Positions 17,475 to 26,489 of a stretch of DNA of 48,332 bases are shown one piece after another. The notes beneath the pieces are model-generated. The model worked only from the letters and a program-made list of their open reading frames with translations, searched no databases and was not told the origin of the DNA. Position 1 is the stretch's first letter, and every line of letters begins with the position of its first letter. Source of the stretch: Bacteroidota bacterium (GTDB lineage: Bacteria; Bacteroidota; Bacteroidia; AKYH767-A; OLB10). The translations under genes and the position numbers were made by a program. The stretch covers positions 1 through 48,332 of the forward strand of contig CANFIN010000011.1 of NCBI GenBank assembly GCA_947447155.1, read 5' to 3'.

Positions 17475-18080
17475 TTAAAATAGCTCTAACTGCTGATCTT
17501 TTAATTGAAATGATTTACGATGATAAGGGGTTAATCCGTATTGCATAATAGCCTTCACATGCACTTCTGTTCCGTAGGCTTTATTTCGATCCCAAGCATA
17601 TTGTGGAAATTCCGCATGTAGCTTCTTCATCAATTCATCCCGATGTGTTTTTGCTAAAATAGATGCGGCCGCAATCGACAAATAAAGCCCATCGCCTTTA
17701 ACGATAGTTTTATGCTCCGTGGTTTTATATTTTTTAAATCTGTTGCCGTCAATTAATAATAATTCAGGCTGCATTTTCAAACCTGCTATAGCCTTATGCA
17801 TAGCTTTGTAAGTTGCATTTAAGATATTAATCCTGTCAATTTCTGGAGCATCAATCATTGCTACCGACCATGCTAATGATTCCTTCTCGATTAACACACG
17901 CAAATTATCACGCATGGTCTCAGGAAGTTTTTTCGAATCATTTAATACATCATACCAATCTAATTTCACCTTTGGAGGAAGTATGACTGCTGCTGCTACT
18001 ACGGGTCCGGCTAAACAACCGCGACCTGCTTCATCAACTCCAGCTTCAATTACTTCTTTGTTATAGTACAAGGTTAACAT
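17475..18080 (-). CDS. rnhB: Ribonuclease HII
   Basis: 201 residues, the full length for the family, which removes ribonucleotides and RNA primers from RNA-DNA hybrids. AGVDEAGRGCLAGPVVAAAV (13-32) carries the first catalytic Asp and Glu. LLIDGNRFKK supplies the next Asp, and AASILAKTHRDELM holds the last conserved Asp. HAEFPQYAWDRNKAYGT is the usual C-terminal block. It is divergent from the flippase gene. No TAnnTTTG was found directly in front of it. Confidence 0.95.
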   Translation of the reverse strand: MLTLYYNKEVIEAGVDEAGRGCLAGPVVAAAVILPPKVKLDWYDVLNDSKKLPETMRDNLRVLIEKESLAWSVAMIDAPEIDRINILNATYKAMHKAIAGLKMQPELLLIDGNRFKKYKTTEHKTIVKGDGLYLSIAAASILAKTHRDELMKKLHAEFPQYAWDRNKAYGTEVHVKAIMQYGLTPYHRKSFQLKDQQLELF

Positions 18081-18116
18081 TTATCAGTATTTGCTAATTA
18101 CTCTCCGAAATTGGTT

Positions 18117-18124
18117 TATTTTTG
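18117..18124 (+). promoter_or_regulatory. -7 element TATTTTTG for the polysaccharide flippase
   Basis: Exact TAnnTTTG match, 15 nt before the ATG at 18140. Its last three bases are an in-frame TTG (18122-18124) that could be mistaken for the start codon. Confidence 0.65.
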
Positions 18125-18139
18125 TTCAAGAATCAAGTC

Positions 18140-19585
18140 ATGCAAAAGAAATTTATCACCAACCTAGCATTTTTGCTTTTTCTTAATTTGCTCATTAAGC
18201 CATTTTGGATTCTTGGCATTGATAGAGCTGTACAAAATACTGTTGGCGCAGAATCTTACGGATTATACTCTGCATTATTTAATTTAAGTTTTCTGTTTAA
18301 CATACTGTTAGATTTGGGAATTACAAATTACAACAATCGAAATATTGCAATGCATAACCACCTACTTGAAAAACATTTGAGTGGGATTATCATGTTACGC
18401 ATAGTTCTCGCAATTGCCTACACGGTAATTAGCCTTTCAATTGCATTTATTTTAGGCTACAGGGGCGCTCAGCTCTGGATGCTTTCCATTATGTTAATTA
18501 ATCAAGCCTTAATATCTTTTATTCTTTATTTGCGATCCAATATTGCGGGACTACAGCTTTTCAAATTAGATAGTATGATATCTGTTTTGGATAGAGCTGT
18601 AATGATTATTATATGTTCGTTTTTAATTTGGGGCCGTGCTGCTGGCAGTGAATTTAAAATTGATTGGTTTGTATGGGCACAAACATTGGCGTATGTTATC
18701 ACTGTTGCTATAACCTTTTTTATTGTAGCAAAAAAAGCAAAACTACGTAGACTACAATGGAACCCTACGTTTTTCTTTATCGTTTTAAAACATAGTTATC
18801 CCTTTGCAATACTTATCTTATTAATGACATTTTATAACAGAATCGATTCTGTTATGATAGAACGATTATTACCTAATGGGGCTGAGCAGGCCGGGATTTA
18901 TGCTCAGAGTTATCGATTATTAGATGCATCCAATATGATAGCTTTTTTATTTAGCGGACTACTTTTACCAATGTTTTCTCATATGATAAAAAAGAAACAG
19001 CCGCTACAAGAACTTGCTGAACTTTCCTTTTCTTTTATTGCAATTCCTGCTATCGCATTAATTGGATTTTGTTTTTTCTTTAGTCATGATATTATGGGAT
19101 TACTTTATCATTCGCATGTTGATGCATCCTCCAATCTTTTCAAATATGTAATGTGCTGTTTCCTTGCTATCAGTTCAGTCTACATCTTTGGAACAATGCT
19201 TACTGCAAACGGAAATTTAAAGTATTTAAATATCATTGCATTGTCAGGGATGACTTTAAATATTGCTCTCAACTTAATATTAATACCAAAATTTCAGTCA
19301 CTTGGTGCTGCATATGCCAGTATGATTACTCAATACACTGCGGCGGGATTACAAATAATTTTAGCACACAAAGTATTTAAATTTAAATTCCAAAAAATTC
19401 TGGCCTTAAAGTATGTAGTTTATATCGGAGCCACATTTTATCTGTTTTATACTTTAAGTAACTTCCCATATAACTGGTTTTTAAAAGGAATGATTGGCTG
19501 TACCATCAGTTTATTAATTGCCCTAGGATTGAAACTGATTAAACCATTTGAACTTGTTAGATTATTAAAATCAGAACAACAATAA
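18140..19585 (+). CDS. Polysaccharide/O-antigen flippase (Wzx-like, MOP superfamily)
   Basis: 481 residues from the ATG at 18140 (MQKKFITNLAFLL). About 12-14 hydrophobic helices are spread over the whole length, starting with NLAFLLFLNLLIKPFWILGI. The early RAVQNTVGAESYGLYSALFNLSFLFNILLDLGITNY region is typical of PST-type flippases, which move lipid-linked glycan units across the inner membrane. It is followed by Wzz-like and ligase/polymerase-like genes on the same strand. It ends 105 nt before the Wzz-like gene, which has its own promoter. No glycosyltransferases are nearby, so the glycan is built by enzymes encoded elsewhere. Confidence 0.9.
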   Translation: MQKKFITNLAFLLFLNLLIKPFWILGIDRAVQNTVGAESYGLYSALFNLSFLFNILLDLGITNYNNRNIAMHNHLLEKHLSGIIMLRIVLAIAYTVISLSIAFILGYRGAQLWMLSIMLINQALISFILYLRSNIAGLQLFKLDSMISVLDRAVMIIICSFLIWGRAAGSEFKIDWFVWAQTLAYVITVAITFFIVAKKAKLRRLQWNPTFFFIVLKHSYPFAILILLMTFYNRIDSVMIERLLPNGAEQAGIYAQSYRLLDASNMIAFLFSGLLLPMFSHMIKKKQPLQELAELSFSFIAIPAIALIGFCFFFSHDIMGLLYHSHVDASSNLFKYVMCCFLAISSVYIFGTMLTANGNLKYLNIIALSGMTLNIALNLILIPKFQSLGAAYASMITQYTAAGLQIILAHKVFKFKFQKILALKYVVYIGATFYLFYTLSNFPYNWFLKGMIGCTISLLIALGLKLIKPFELVRLLKSEQQ

Positions 19586-19663
19586 CAAACGAACAAAATT
19601 ATAATATTATAACAGTACTGATTTTTAGCTGTTTAATTATTTTAATCCCTCCTTTATTTCAAT

Positions 19664-19671
19664 TAAATTTG
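19664..19671 (+). promoter_or_regulatory. -7 element TAAATTTG for the Wzz-like gene
   Basis: Exact TAnnTTTG match, 19 nt before the ATG at 19691. Confidence 0.65.
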
Positions 19672-19690
19672 TCCATTAAACTTAAAAACT

Positions 19691-20659
19691 ATGAGTCAGT
19701 CAGAAAGTGGACAAATGAACACAATTATTTTACTGCGAATACTTAAAAAATGGCAAAAGCATCTATTGATTTGTTTTTTCGCATCTGTGGTCGCTGGATT
19801 TATTATTTCACTTCCAATTTTCATGAAGCCGATGTATAAGTCATCTACGGTTTTATATCCATCAAATCTTTCGCCCTACTCTAAAGAAACTCCAACTGAA
19901 CAAATGGTTCAGTTATTAAACTCAGAAGATGTAAGAGATAGTTTAGTTAAAGAACTTCATTTATTTAAACATTACGGAATTGATTCAATTAATGGCTACC
20001 CTCGATTTGAGATGATGAAAAAATTAGAGGAAAATATTTCGATAGGTAAAAATCAATACGAGGCTATTGAGATCAATGTACTTGATGAAGACCCTAAAAT
20101 GGCTCAACGTATCTGTCAATGTATAATTCAATACATGGATATTAAAGGTGTTTCATTAATACATAACAGAGCAGAAGATGTAGCTAAGTTAAATAAAAAA
20201 GCAATGGAAGATGAAAAACACATTTTAGATTCAACAGAATCTGTATTAACTGCGCTCAGAGATAGTTCAGGCATTACAGATTTTGAGTCGCAAATTGAAG
20301 GTTTTTCAAGAGAATATTATCGTGCTTTAGCATCTGGAAATGTAAATACTAACATGGCAAAAGCACATGAAAACTTAACTACTAAGGGTGCTGAATATAT
20401 GACATTAAAAGAAGTTGTTCGTAATAGTCGTGATGCCTACACTTTATATAGAAAGAATTATGAATCTGCTTTAATAGATGCTAAGAAAGAATTGAATTTT
20501 CATAATATCGTTTCTCCTCCACTAGTACCTGAGAAAAAAGATTCACCTAAGCGTGCTATAGTAATGATTCTATTTAGTCTTTCTGCAATGCTAATTGCAA
20601 TTGTTTCTGCAGTGTATATTGAACAATACAGAGACAAATTAAAAAGTCAGCTTCAGTAA
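19691..20659 (+). CDS. Wzz-like polysaccharide chain-length determinant protein
   Basis: 322 residues with the two-helix Wzz layout. A first membrane helix (about 25-47, HLLICFFASVVAGFIISLPI) is followed by a large extracytoplasmic helical domain (about 50-285) and a Pro-rich SPPLVPEKKDSPKR stretch. A second membrane helix (AIVMILFSLSAMLIAIVSAVYI) ends the protein. There is no C-terminal tyrosine kinase domain. Such proteins set the length of O-antigen or exopolysaccharide chains together with a Wzy polymerase. The next gene begins 6 nt later and codes for a polymerase/ligase-like protein, which fits that partnership. Confidence 0.87.
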   Translation: MSQSESGQMNTIILLRILKKWQKHLLICFFASVVAGFIISLPIFMKPMYKSSTVLYPSNLSPYSKETPTEQMVQLLNSEDVRDSLVKELHLFKHYGIDSINGYPRFEMMKKLEENISIGKNQYEAIEINVLDEDPKMAQRICQCIIQYMDIKGVSLIHNRAEDVAKLNKKAMEDEKHILDSTESVLTALRDSSGITDFESQIEGFSREYYRALASGNVNTNMAKAHENLTTKGAEYMTLKEVVRNSRDAYTLYRKNYESALIDAKKELNFHNIVSPPLVPEKKDSPKRAIVMILFSLSAMLIAIVSAVYIEQYRDKLKSQLQ

Positions 20660-20665
20660 CACTGG

Positions 20666-22135
20666 ATGAAAGAAAACTATTTTCAACTTGACAAAAGAAA
20701 GGTTGTTTGGTTTTACATCCTCACAATTTTAATTGCATGGCTAAGTGCATTCGGTTATATTAAAGGTTATAACTATGCATTGGGCAGTCCTTTTTTATTG
20801 ATTTTAATTTTAGCTGCAATTTTTCGATTTGACCTTCTAATATATCTTGCGGTTTTAGTAACTCCTTTCTCAATTAATCTAGCTAAAACGGGTATAGGCA
20901 TAGGAGTTAGTTTACCTTCAGAACCATTGATGTTTGGAATTTTCTTAGTGTTTTGGATAAAAATACTAGCTGAAGGGGGGCTTGACAAACGTATCTTACA
21001 ACATCCTGTTACCTGGATGATTTTTTTACATTTAGGTTGGTACACTATAACAACAATGACTAGTTCAATGCCTGTTGTATCTATCAAATCGACATTAGCG
21101 CGCTATTGCTATGTTAGTGTTTTTTACTTCTCTTTACTTTATCTTTTTATTAAAAAGCAAAACATTCATAAATTCTTATGGGCATATATGCTTCCATTAT
21201 TGGGAGTTTGTATTATAACGATGTTAAATCAAGCAGCAGCAGGTTTTACTGAACAAAATGCTCATATTGCCATGGTGCCTTATTACAACGACCATACAGC
21301 ATATGCTGCTGTAATAGCATTGTTTATACCTGTAATTATTGCACTATTGTTTCAACGCAATATCAATAAAACGATAAGAATATTAATTTATATTGTGGCT
21401 GCATTATTAATTACGGCCATTATTCTTTCATACACGCGGGCTGCATGGGTAGCATTGGCTGGTGCTTTAGCCTGCTTATTTATCTATGTACTAAAAATAA
21501 AAAACTGGGTTGTATATACGGGTATGGTATTGTTAATTTTAATTTATGCTTTATTCAATGTGCAAATCACAATGTACCTAGAGCGTAACGATAAAACCTC
21601 GTCGACCGATTTTACCAAACATGTCCAGTCGATTGGAAATATATCTACTGACGATTCAAATATCGAACGATTAAATAGATGGTCGTGTGCTTTAAGAATG
21701 TTTGAAGAGAAACCAATTTTAGGATATGGACCAGGTACCTATATGTTTCAGTATGGTAGATATCAGAAGTATTCTGAGCGCTCTGGTATCAGTACTAATT
21801 TTGCTGAAGGAGGCGGATCACATAGTGAATACTTAGGTCCATTAGCAGAACAGGGGATACTCGGCCCCGTTACCTTTATATTGATTATTGCGGTGCTATT
21901 ACAAAGAGCATCTTACTTTTTACGAAAATGTAAAAATCGAAATTCACGAATATTAATAAAAGGATTGATATTAGGATTAGTAACCTATATTATTCATGGA
22001 GGGTTAAACTACTTCCTGGATACTGAAAAACTAGCTGTTCCGTTTTGGGGCTTTATAGCATGCATCGTTGCCTTTGATATTTACTATGGTGAGCATGAAA
22101 AACAGGAGCTAGATAAGCATTCGACAACTCAGTAA
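20666..22135 (+). CDS. O-antigen ligase/polymerase family protein (Wzy/WaaL-like)
   Basis: 489 residues with about 10-12 membrane helices. The diagnostic periplasmic loop is present: a Trp-rich region (IERLNRWSCALRMFEEKPIL), then GYGPGTYMFQYG and GGSHSEYLGPLAEQGILGP. The SHSEYL histidine and glutamate recur in O-antigen ligases and Wzy polymerases. Sequence alone does not separate polymerase from ligase. The tight link to a Wzz-like gene favours a polymerase. Its last 27 bp overlap the convergent RsbU-like gene. Confidence 0.88.
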   Translation: MKENYFQLDKRKVVWFYILTILIAWLSAFGYIKGYNYALGSPFLLILILAAIFRFDLLIYLAVLVTPFSINLAKTGIGIGVSLPSEPLMFGIFLVFWIKILAEGGLDKRILQHPVTWMIFLHLGWYTITTMTSSMPVVSIKSTLARYCYVSVFYFSLLYLFIKKQNIHKFLWAYMLPLLGVCIITMLNQAAAGFTEQNAHIAMVPYYNDHTAYAAVIALFIPVIIALLFQRNINKTIRILIYIVAALLITAIILSYTRAAWVALAGALACLFIYVLKIKNWVVYTGMVLLILIYALFNVQITMYLERNDKTSSTDFTKHVQSIGNISTDDSNIERLNRWSCALRMFEEKPILGYGPGTYMFQYGRYQKYSERSGISTNFAEGGGSHSEYLGPLAEQGILGPVTFILIIAVLLQRASYFLRKCKNRNSRILIKGLILGLVTYIIHGGLNYFLDTEKLAVPFWGFIACIVAFDIYYGEHEKQELDKHSTTQ

Positions 22136-23344
22136 AGTAACATCATCAATTGGGTCTTCAGCCTTTTTGAAATCATTGAATGAGTTTATTACTCCCACAT
22201 GCAAATCCTTCATCGAATTTGCCTGATGATTCCTTTCTATTAATTCCATTAAAATATCAACGCCAAAAGCTTCTCCTGTAGAATTTTCTTGTTCAACTAC
22301 CCCATCTGTATAGCAAAACAAGGTTGATCCGGGCTGAAATGAAACTTCACCTTGATGAATAAAAGGTAATTCATCAAACATACCTAATCCTGTTGTTCCT
22401 TTATCTAACAATTGAAATTCATGACCGCTGTAAATCAACGGTGGATTATGACCTGCATTTACATACTTAAGTATCCTTTCTTGTGTATTTATTATTGCTA
22501 AAAAAACAGTAATGAATTTTTCACCCTTTGCTGATTTATTTACGCTATCATTCAAATCATGAACTAATTCGATGAGTGATTTAGAAAGAGGTGCCTTTGC
22601 ATTTAAGTTAGCTTGGAAATTTGACATTAATAGTGCGGCAGAAATTCCTTTTCCTGATACATCTGCCAGGCATATTAATATCTCATCATCGTTTAACTCT
22701 ATGTAATCGTAGTAATCACCTCCAACCATTTGATGCGGAAGATAGGTTGCGGCTAAATCGATGCGGGAGTTATGAGGAATGTGAGCAGGAAACAACATGC
22801 TTTGCATTCGTGCAGCTAACTCTAACTCCTTTTCAATTTGAGCCTGGCGAATAGACTCTTTAGTTAGTCGTTTGTTTTCAATAGCTACTACAATAATATT
22901 TGTAATCGTATGTATAAATGGAATTACATCTTTAAGATTTATAATATCTTCATGTGTACTTGAACCGATAAAGGCAAATGCTAATTGTTGCTTATTATGA
23001 TTAACAGGAATAATAGTTTCAAAAGATGATAACCAGTCTGGCATATCACTACCGGTGGTCATAATTTTTTCTATTTCTGCAAGGCGCGCTTCATTTAGTT
23101 CAAGATGAAATTCGTCAGAAACGCCATACTTTAACATACAGTGCCATTGATGCTCATGAATGTATAATATCAGTTTGTTGATTTTTAAATGCTCTTTAAG
23201 AACAGACTGATATACTTCAAACAACTGTGGAGCGGGCAAATCGTAATTAATGGCCTTCGTGATTTGCAGCAACCAATGTAACTGAAGTTTTTTAACATTC
23301 AGTTCTGATTGCATACTTGATTTATTTTCGATTTCACCAGCCAT
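22109..23344 (-). CDS. PP2C-type SpoIIE/RsbU serine phosphatase with N-terminal sensor region
   Basis: 411 residues. The first 170 resemble a GAF-type sensor (LLQITKAINYDLPAPQLFEVYQSVL). A linker helix follows (QIEKELELAARMQSMLFP), typical of RsbU proteins. The phosphatase domain shows GGDYYDYI, LADVSGKGISAALLMS, YVNAGHNPPLIY and LFCYTDGVVEQ with its metal-binding Asp residues. These enzymes dephosphorylate anti-sigma antagonist proteins and so switch partner regulators. No STAS or anti-sigma gene adjoins it, so its target is unknown. It starts 20 nt after lpxD, so the two are likely one operon. Its 3' end overlaps the Wzy/WaaL-like gene. Confidence 0.88.
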   Translation of the reverse strand: MAGEIENKSSMQSELNVKKLQLHWLLQITKAINYDLPAPQLFEVYQSVLKEHLKINKLILYIHEHQWHCMLKYGVSDEFHLELNEARLAEIEKIMTTGSDMPDWLSSFETIIPVNHNKQQLAFAFIGSSTHEDIINLKDVIPFIHTITNIIVVAIENKRLTKESIRQAQIEKELELAARMQSMLFPAHIPHNSRIDLAATYLPHQMVGGDYYDYIELNDDEILICLADVSGKGISAALLMSNFQANLNAKAPLSKSLIELVHDLNDSVNKSAKGEKFITVFLAIINTQERILKYVNAGHNPPLIYSGHEFQLLDKGTTGLGMFDELPFIHQGEVSFQPGSTLFCYTDGVVEQENSTGEAFGVDILMELIERNHQANSMKDLHVGVINSFNDFKKAEDPIDDVTLLSCRMLI

Positions 23345-23364
23345 AATTATCTAACATCAATGCA

Positions 23365-24291
23365 TTAACGAATTTTATCTAACATCTCTGGCAATCGTCC
23401 TAAATAGGCCAGCTCTTTCATTTTCTCTCGCGCATCTTTCGCAGGAGTACCAAAATATGTTCCTGCCTTAATAGATTTTGTAACGCCGCTTTGTCCTAAT
23501 ACCACAGTCCCTTTTGAAATAGTTAAATCCTTTTGTACACCAACTTGGCCCCATAAAATCACCTCGTCTTCTATATTCACACAACCTGCAATACCTACTT
23601 GGGCGGCGAACAAACAATTTTTACCTATAACAGTATCATGACCAACATGCACTTGATTATCCAGCTTACATCCTTGTCCTATGACTGTATCAGAAGACAC
23701 ACCACGATCAATTGTGCATGATGCTCCAATTTCAACATCGCTATGAATAACTACACGCCCACATGAATGCATCTTTTCATAAAATTCTGGTCGTCGCTTA
23801 AAGTAAAATGCATCAGCGCCCAAAACACTATTAGCATGAATTACAACATTATCTCCTATTACAGTATGATCATAGATTATAGCACCACTATGAATTAAGC
23901 AATTTTTGCCAATAGTAACATAAGGACCAATACTAACATTAGGCTGAACTATTGTTCCTTCGTCAATTTTAGCTGATGGATGTATATCAGTTACTGATGC
24001 TTCAAAAGGCATATAATTTTTACAAAGCCAAACATAATCACGGAATGGGTCATCTGAAAAAATAAGTGATTTGCCTGCTGGTGCATCTACCATTTTATTA
24101 ATAATAACATATGATGCAGCTGAGTTAAGCGCTTTATCATAATACTTGGGATGATCAACAAAAGTCAAATCGCCTATTTCAACACGATGAATTTCATTAA
24201 TTCCTTTAACAAGTGAATTCTCATCTCCTATCACTTTTCCGTCGACCATCTTGGCCAACTCGCCTATCGAAATTGGATTTTCAAGTTTCAT
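23365..24291 (-). CDS. lpxD: UDP-3-O-acylglucosamine N-acyltransferase (LpxD or LpxD-like)
   Basis: 308 residues from the ATG at 24291 ([10 protein letters not shown]). Earlier in-frame starts at 24300 and 24303 lie at or inside the -7 element. The N-terminal uridine-binding domain ([16 protein letters not shown]) is followed by a left-handed beta-helix of hexapeptide repeats (about 95-270). [12 protein letters not shown] and [14 protein letters not shown] are LpxD-type, and HVGHDTVIG holds the catalytic His. LpxD adds the N-linked acyl chain in lipid A synthesis. It is shorter than E. coli LpxD (341) in the C-terminal helical part. Many Bacteroidota carry a second LpxD paralogue, so this may not be the main enzyme. 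lpxA, lpxC and fabZ are not nearby. Confidence 0.85.
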   Translation of the reverse strand: MKLENPISIGELAKMVDGKVIGDENSLVKGINEIHRVEIGDLTFVDHPKYYDKALNSAASYVIINKMVDAPAGKSLIFSDDPFRDYVWLCKNYMPFEASVTDIHPSAKIDEGTIVQPNVSIGPYVTIGKNCLIHSGAIIYDHTVIGDNVVIHANSVLGADAFYFKRRPEFYEKMHSCGRVVIHSDVEIGASCTIDRGVSSDTVIGQGCKLDNQVHVGHDTVIGKNCLFAAQVGIAGCVNIEDEVILWGQVGVQKDLTISKGTVVLGQSGVTKSIKAGTYFGTPAKDAREKMKELAYLGRLPEMLDKIR

Positions 24292-24300
24292 AATTGTCAT

Positions 24301-24308
24301 CAAAGATA
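24301..24308 (-). promoter_or_regulatory. -7 element TATCTTTG for lpxD
   Basis: Exact TAnnTTTG match on the minus strand, 9 nt before the ATG at 24291. It rules out the TTG at 24303 and makes the ATG at 24300 unlikely, since transcription should begin downstream of that codon's first base. Confidence 0.68.
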
Positions 24309-24363
24309 ATTTATCATTTTTGAATTATATCAAATTCTTGGAATGAATTATTAAATTCGTAGC

Positions 24364-24840
24364 ATGCTATCGAAAAAAGCAAAATACGGACTAAAGGCGC
24401 TTGAATATATTGCCAAGCAAGACCAAACTATTCCAGTACAAACATCAGATATTTCATTAGCAGAATCAATTCCAAGAAAGTTTTTAGAAACCATATTACT
24501 GGATTTAAAAAAAAATGAAATACTGTTGAGTATCCAAGGGAAAAATGGTGGTTACTTACTTAAATTACCTCCTAGTGAAATTACAATCGGAAGAGTAGTT
24601 CGATTGTTTGACGGGCCAATTGCGCTTCTACCTTGTGTTTCATCAAATTTTTATGAACCCTGTGAGGACTGCGAAAACGAAGCATTTTGTGGTTTGAAAA
24701 ATATTTTTGCTGAAGTAAGAGAAGCAACAGGTTCCATTTTGGATAAGCTCAGCTTAAAGGATATTTTACGAAGGGAATTTGAGCTAAAAAAGAAAAAGCA
24801 ACTTTCAAACAATAAAACATCCTGCTCAAATAAGAAATAA
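24364..24840 (+). CDS. Rrf2 family transcriptional regulator with a four-cysteine cluster
   Basis: 158 residues. The N-terminal winged helix (MLSKKAKYGLKALEYIA, IPRKFLETILLDLKK, GKNGGYLL) is the standard Rrf2 fold. Four cysteines follow in the pattern CX8CX2CX5C (PCVSSNFYEPCEDCENEAFC, about 98-117), suggesting an Fe-S or metal-sensing regulator of the IscR/NsrR/RsrR type. The spacing differs from classic IscR. A basic tail ends the protein. An imperfect -7 element, TAAATTCG, lies 4 nt before the ATG. It is divergent from lpxD and followed by the FAD/NAD(P)-binding gene, a possible target. Confidence 0.88.
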   Translation: MLSKKAKYGLKALEYIAKQDQTIPVQTSDISLAESIPRKFLETILLDLKKNEILLSIQGKNGGYLLKLPPSEITIGRVVRLFDGPIALLPCVSSNFYEPCEDCENEAFCGLKNIFAEVREATGSILDKLSLKDILRREFELKKKKQLSNNKTSCSNKK

Positions 24841-24883
24841 CATGATAGGTATTTTTCATTTTGAATTATCGCATCGATTGCCG

Positions 24884-24891
24884 TATATTTG
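24884..24891 (+). promoter_or_regulatory. -33/-7 promoter for the FAD/NAD(P)-binding gene
   Basis: TATATTTG matches the -7 consensus. TTG at 24861-24863 lies 20 nt upstream at the expected -33 position. The ATG follows at 24929. This is one of the two best complete promoters in the window. Confidence 0.75.
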
Positions 24892-24928
24892 AAAACCCTA
24901 CTAAACTAATAGAGTTTTTAAAATCAAA

Positions 24929-26305
24929 ATGAAAAAGCGGTACGATATCATAATAATTGGAGGTGGTGCTTCTGGCCTTTTATTACTTGCTAATATTTGT
25001 AATAAAGTAACAAGGCCCACTTCAATTGCGATGATAAACACTGGTCATCCAATTGCGAGAGGTATAGCTTATTCAACTAGCAATGAAAATCACTTGCTTA
25101 ATGTAAGAGTTTCTAGGATGAGTGCATTTACTGACGATACTAATCATTTTACGAATTGGATTTTATCAAAGCAACAATATAGCGAATATCACTCTGATTC
25201 ATTAGGTGAGTGCTTTGTTCCTCGAAAAATGTATGGTCATTATCTCGATGAACTATATCATTCAATAATATCTGATCAATCAAAAAATATTGATTTTAAC
25301 TTTATCGATGATGTAGTTATTGATTTGAAAAAATCCGAAAACACATTTACCGTTTTATTAAAAAAAAGCGAAGCTATTGAAGGAGTTAAAGCAGTGCTTT
25401 GTACAGGAAATCAACCGCCGATAACACTTCCGGGTCTTTCAAGTTTAAAAAACTCTGACAGAATCTTTATCAATCCTTGGGATGAAAAAGCTGTTGAAAA
25501 CATAAATCAAGACGAACCTGTTTTTATAATTGGAGCCGGACTAACGATGGTTGATACTGCAATCAGCCTTATTGATCAGGGATTCAAAAATAAAATAATC
25601 GTATTGTCGAAACATGGAGCTATTCCGATGCCACATCCAAATGAGCGCGTAGCAGTTCCTCATTCTGATATTGTTCCTCCCTCCGACTTACACAAAATAT
25701 TTAGTAATTTAAAAGCAAGAATTCGTTCAGCAATAGACAATACCGAATGGCATGAACCAGTATTAGAGGCTGTAAGACCTTACACTCAAAAAATTTGGCA
25801 AGAGTTATCAATTGAAGAAAAAAATAGATTCATGCGACATATCAATCATCGCTGGTCAAAACTAAGACATCGTTTGCCTCATCAAGTATATGACTTTATA
25901 CAAGCATTGATTGATAAAAACCAGATTGAGCTTTATGCTGGTAAATTGATTTCAGTAGAAGAAAATCAGGATGGCTTAACGGTAGAATTTTTTAATAAGG
26001 AAAGTAATTCAATAATAAAGAAAGAAGCTCAACGTATAATTAATTGTATTGGTCCAGAGGGCGATTTTAGTAAAGTAGAAAACCCACTAATTAATAACAT
26101 GCTTGCGTCTGGAATGATTGCTAATGATGCGCTTTCATTAGGCTTTAATGCTACAGGAGATGGGAAAATTATTAACAAACAGGGCGAAATAGTAGAGAAT
26201 CTTTTTACAATTGGATCGGGGTTAAGAGGAATCCTGTGGGAATCAACGGCAATTCCGGAAATTAGAGTTCAAGCTAATCAGATGGCCGCTAAAGTGCTTG
26301 CCTAA
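24929..26305 (+). CDS. FAD/NAD(P)-binding oxidoreductase (YdhS-like)
   Basis: 458 residues. The N-terminal Rossmann motif is IIIGGGASGLLLL (8-20), with a second dinucleotide motif at about 200 (VFIIGAGLTMVDTA). GIAYSTSNENHLLNVR and FVPRKMYGHYLDE are characteristic of the NAD_binding_9 (FAD-NAD(P)-binding) family that includes E. coli YdhS. The reaction is unknown; HpnW-like or amino-acid hydroxylase-like roles have been suggested for relatives, but nothing here decides. It follows the Rrf2 gene on the same strand but has its own strong promoter. Confidence 0.85.
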   Translation: MKKRYDIIIIGGGASGLLLLANICNKVTRPTSIAMINTGHPIARGIAYSTSNENHLLNVRVSRMSAFTDDTNHFTNWILSKQQYSEYHSDSLGECFVPRKMYGHYLDELYHSIISDQSKNIDFNFIDDVVIDLKKSENTFTVLLKKSEAIEGVKAVLCTGNQPPITLPGLSSLKNSDRIFINPWDEKAVENINQDEPVFIIGAGLTMVDTAISLIDQGFKNKIIVLSKHGAIPMPHPNERVAVPHSDIVPPSDLHKIFSNLKARIRSAIDNTEWHEPVLEAVRPYTQKIWQELSIEEKNRFMRHINHRWSKLRHRLPHQVYDFIQALIDKNQIELYAGKLISVEENQDGLTVEFFNKESNSIIKKEAQRIINCIGPEGDFSKVENPLINNMLASGMIANDALSLGFNATGDGKIINKQGEIVENLFTIGSGLRGILWESTAIPEIRVQANQMAAKVLA

Positions 26306-26371
26306 TATCACTAAATAGTTACTTAATTCATTTTCTGATTCTTTTTTGGCTTCAGACCCAAAGAAAAGCCC

Positions 26372-26379
26372 TACCTTTG
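26372..26379 (+). promoter_or_regulatory. -7 element TACCTTTG for typA
   Basis: Exact TAnnTTTG match, 110 nt before the ATG at 26490, giving typA by far the longest leader among the genes with a clear -7 element. Confidence 0.65.
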
Positions 26380-26408
26380 CACTCCGAATTTCCACTCGAA
26401 AAGCATAC

Positions 26409-26446
26409 AGCACTAACTTTCAGTGCTTTACACAATCAAGTTGATT
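26409..26446 (+). promoter_or_regulatory. Structured typA leader with two small hairpins
   Basis: AGCACT (26409-26414) pairs with AGTGCT (26422-26427) around a 7-nt loop. Just downstream, AATCA and TGATT pair around AGT (about 26434-26446). Neither has a following T-run, so they look like leader structure rather than a terminator. A role in translation or mRNA stability is inference. Confidence 0.4.
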
Positions 26447-26489
26447 AAAGGTATTACAAAAAACTTAACTTAACTGCGGATAAACCACC

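Noticed and set aside
17390-17548. Possible 52-residue gene MKKLNINFRLKKGRF...
   Set aside because: It overlaps the end of rnhB on the other strand, has no promoter element, and its lysine/asparagine-rich content is what random AT-rich DNA gives.
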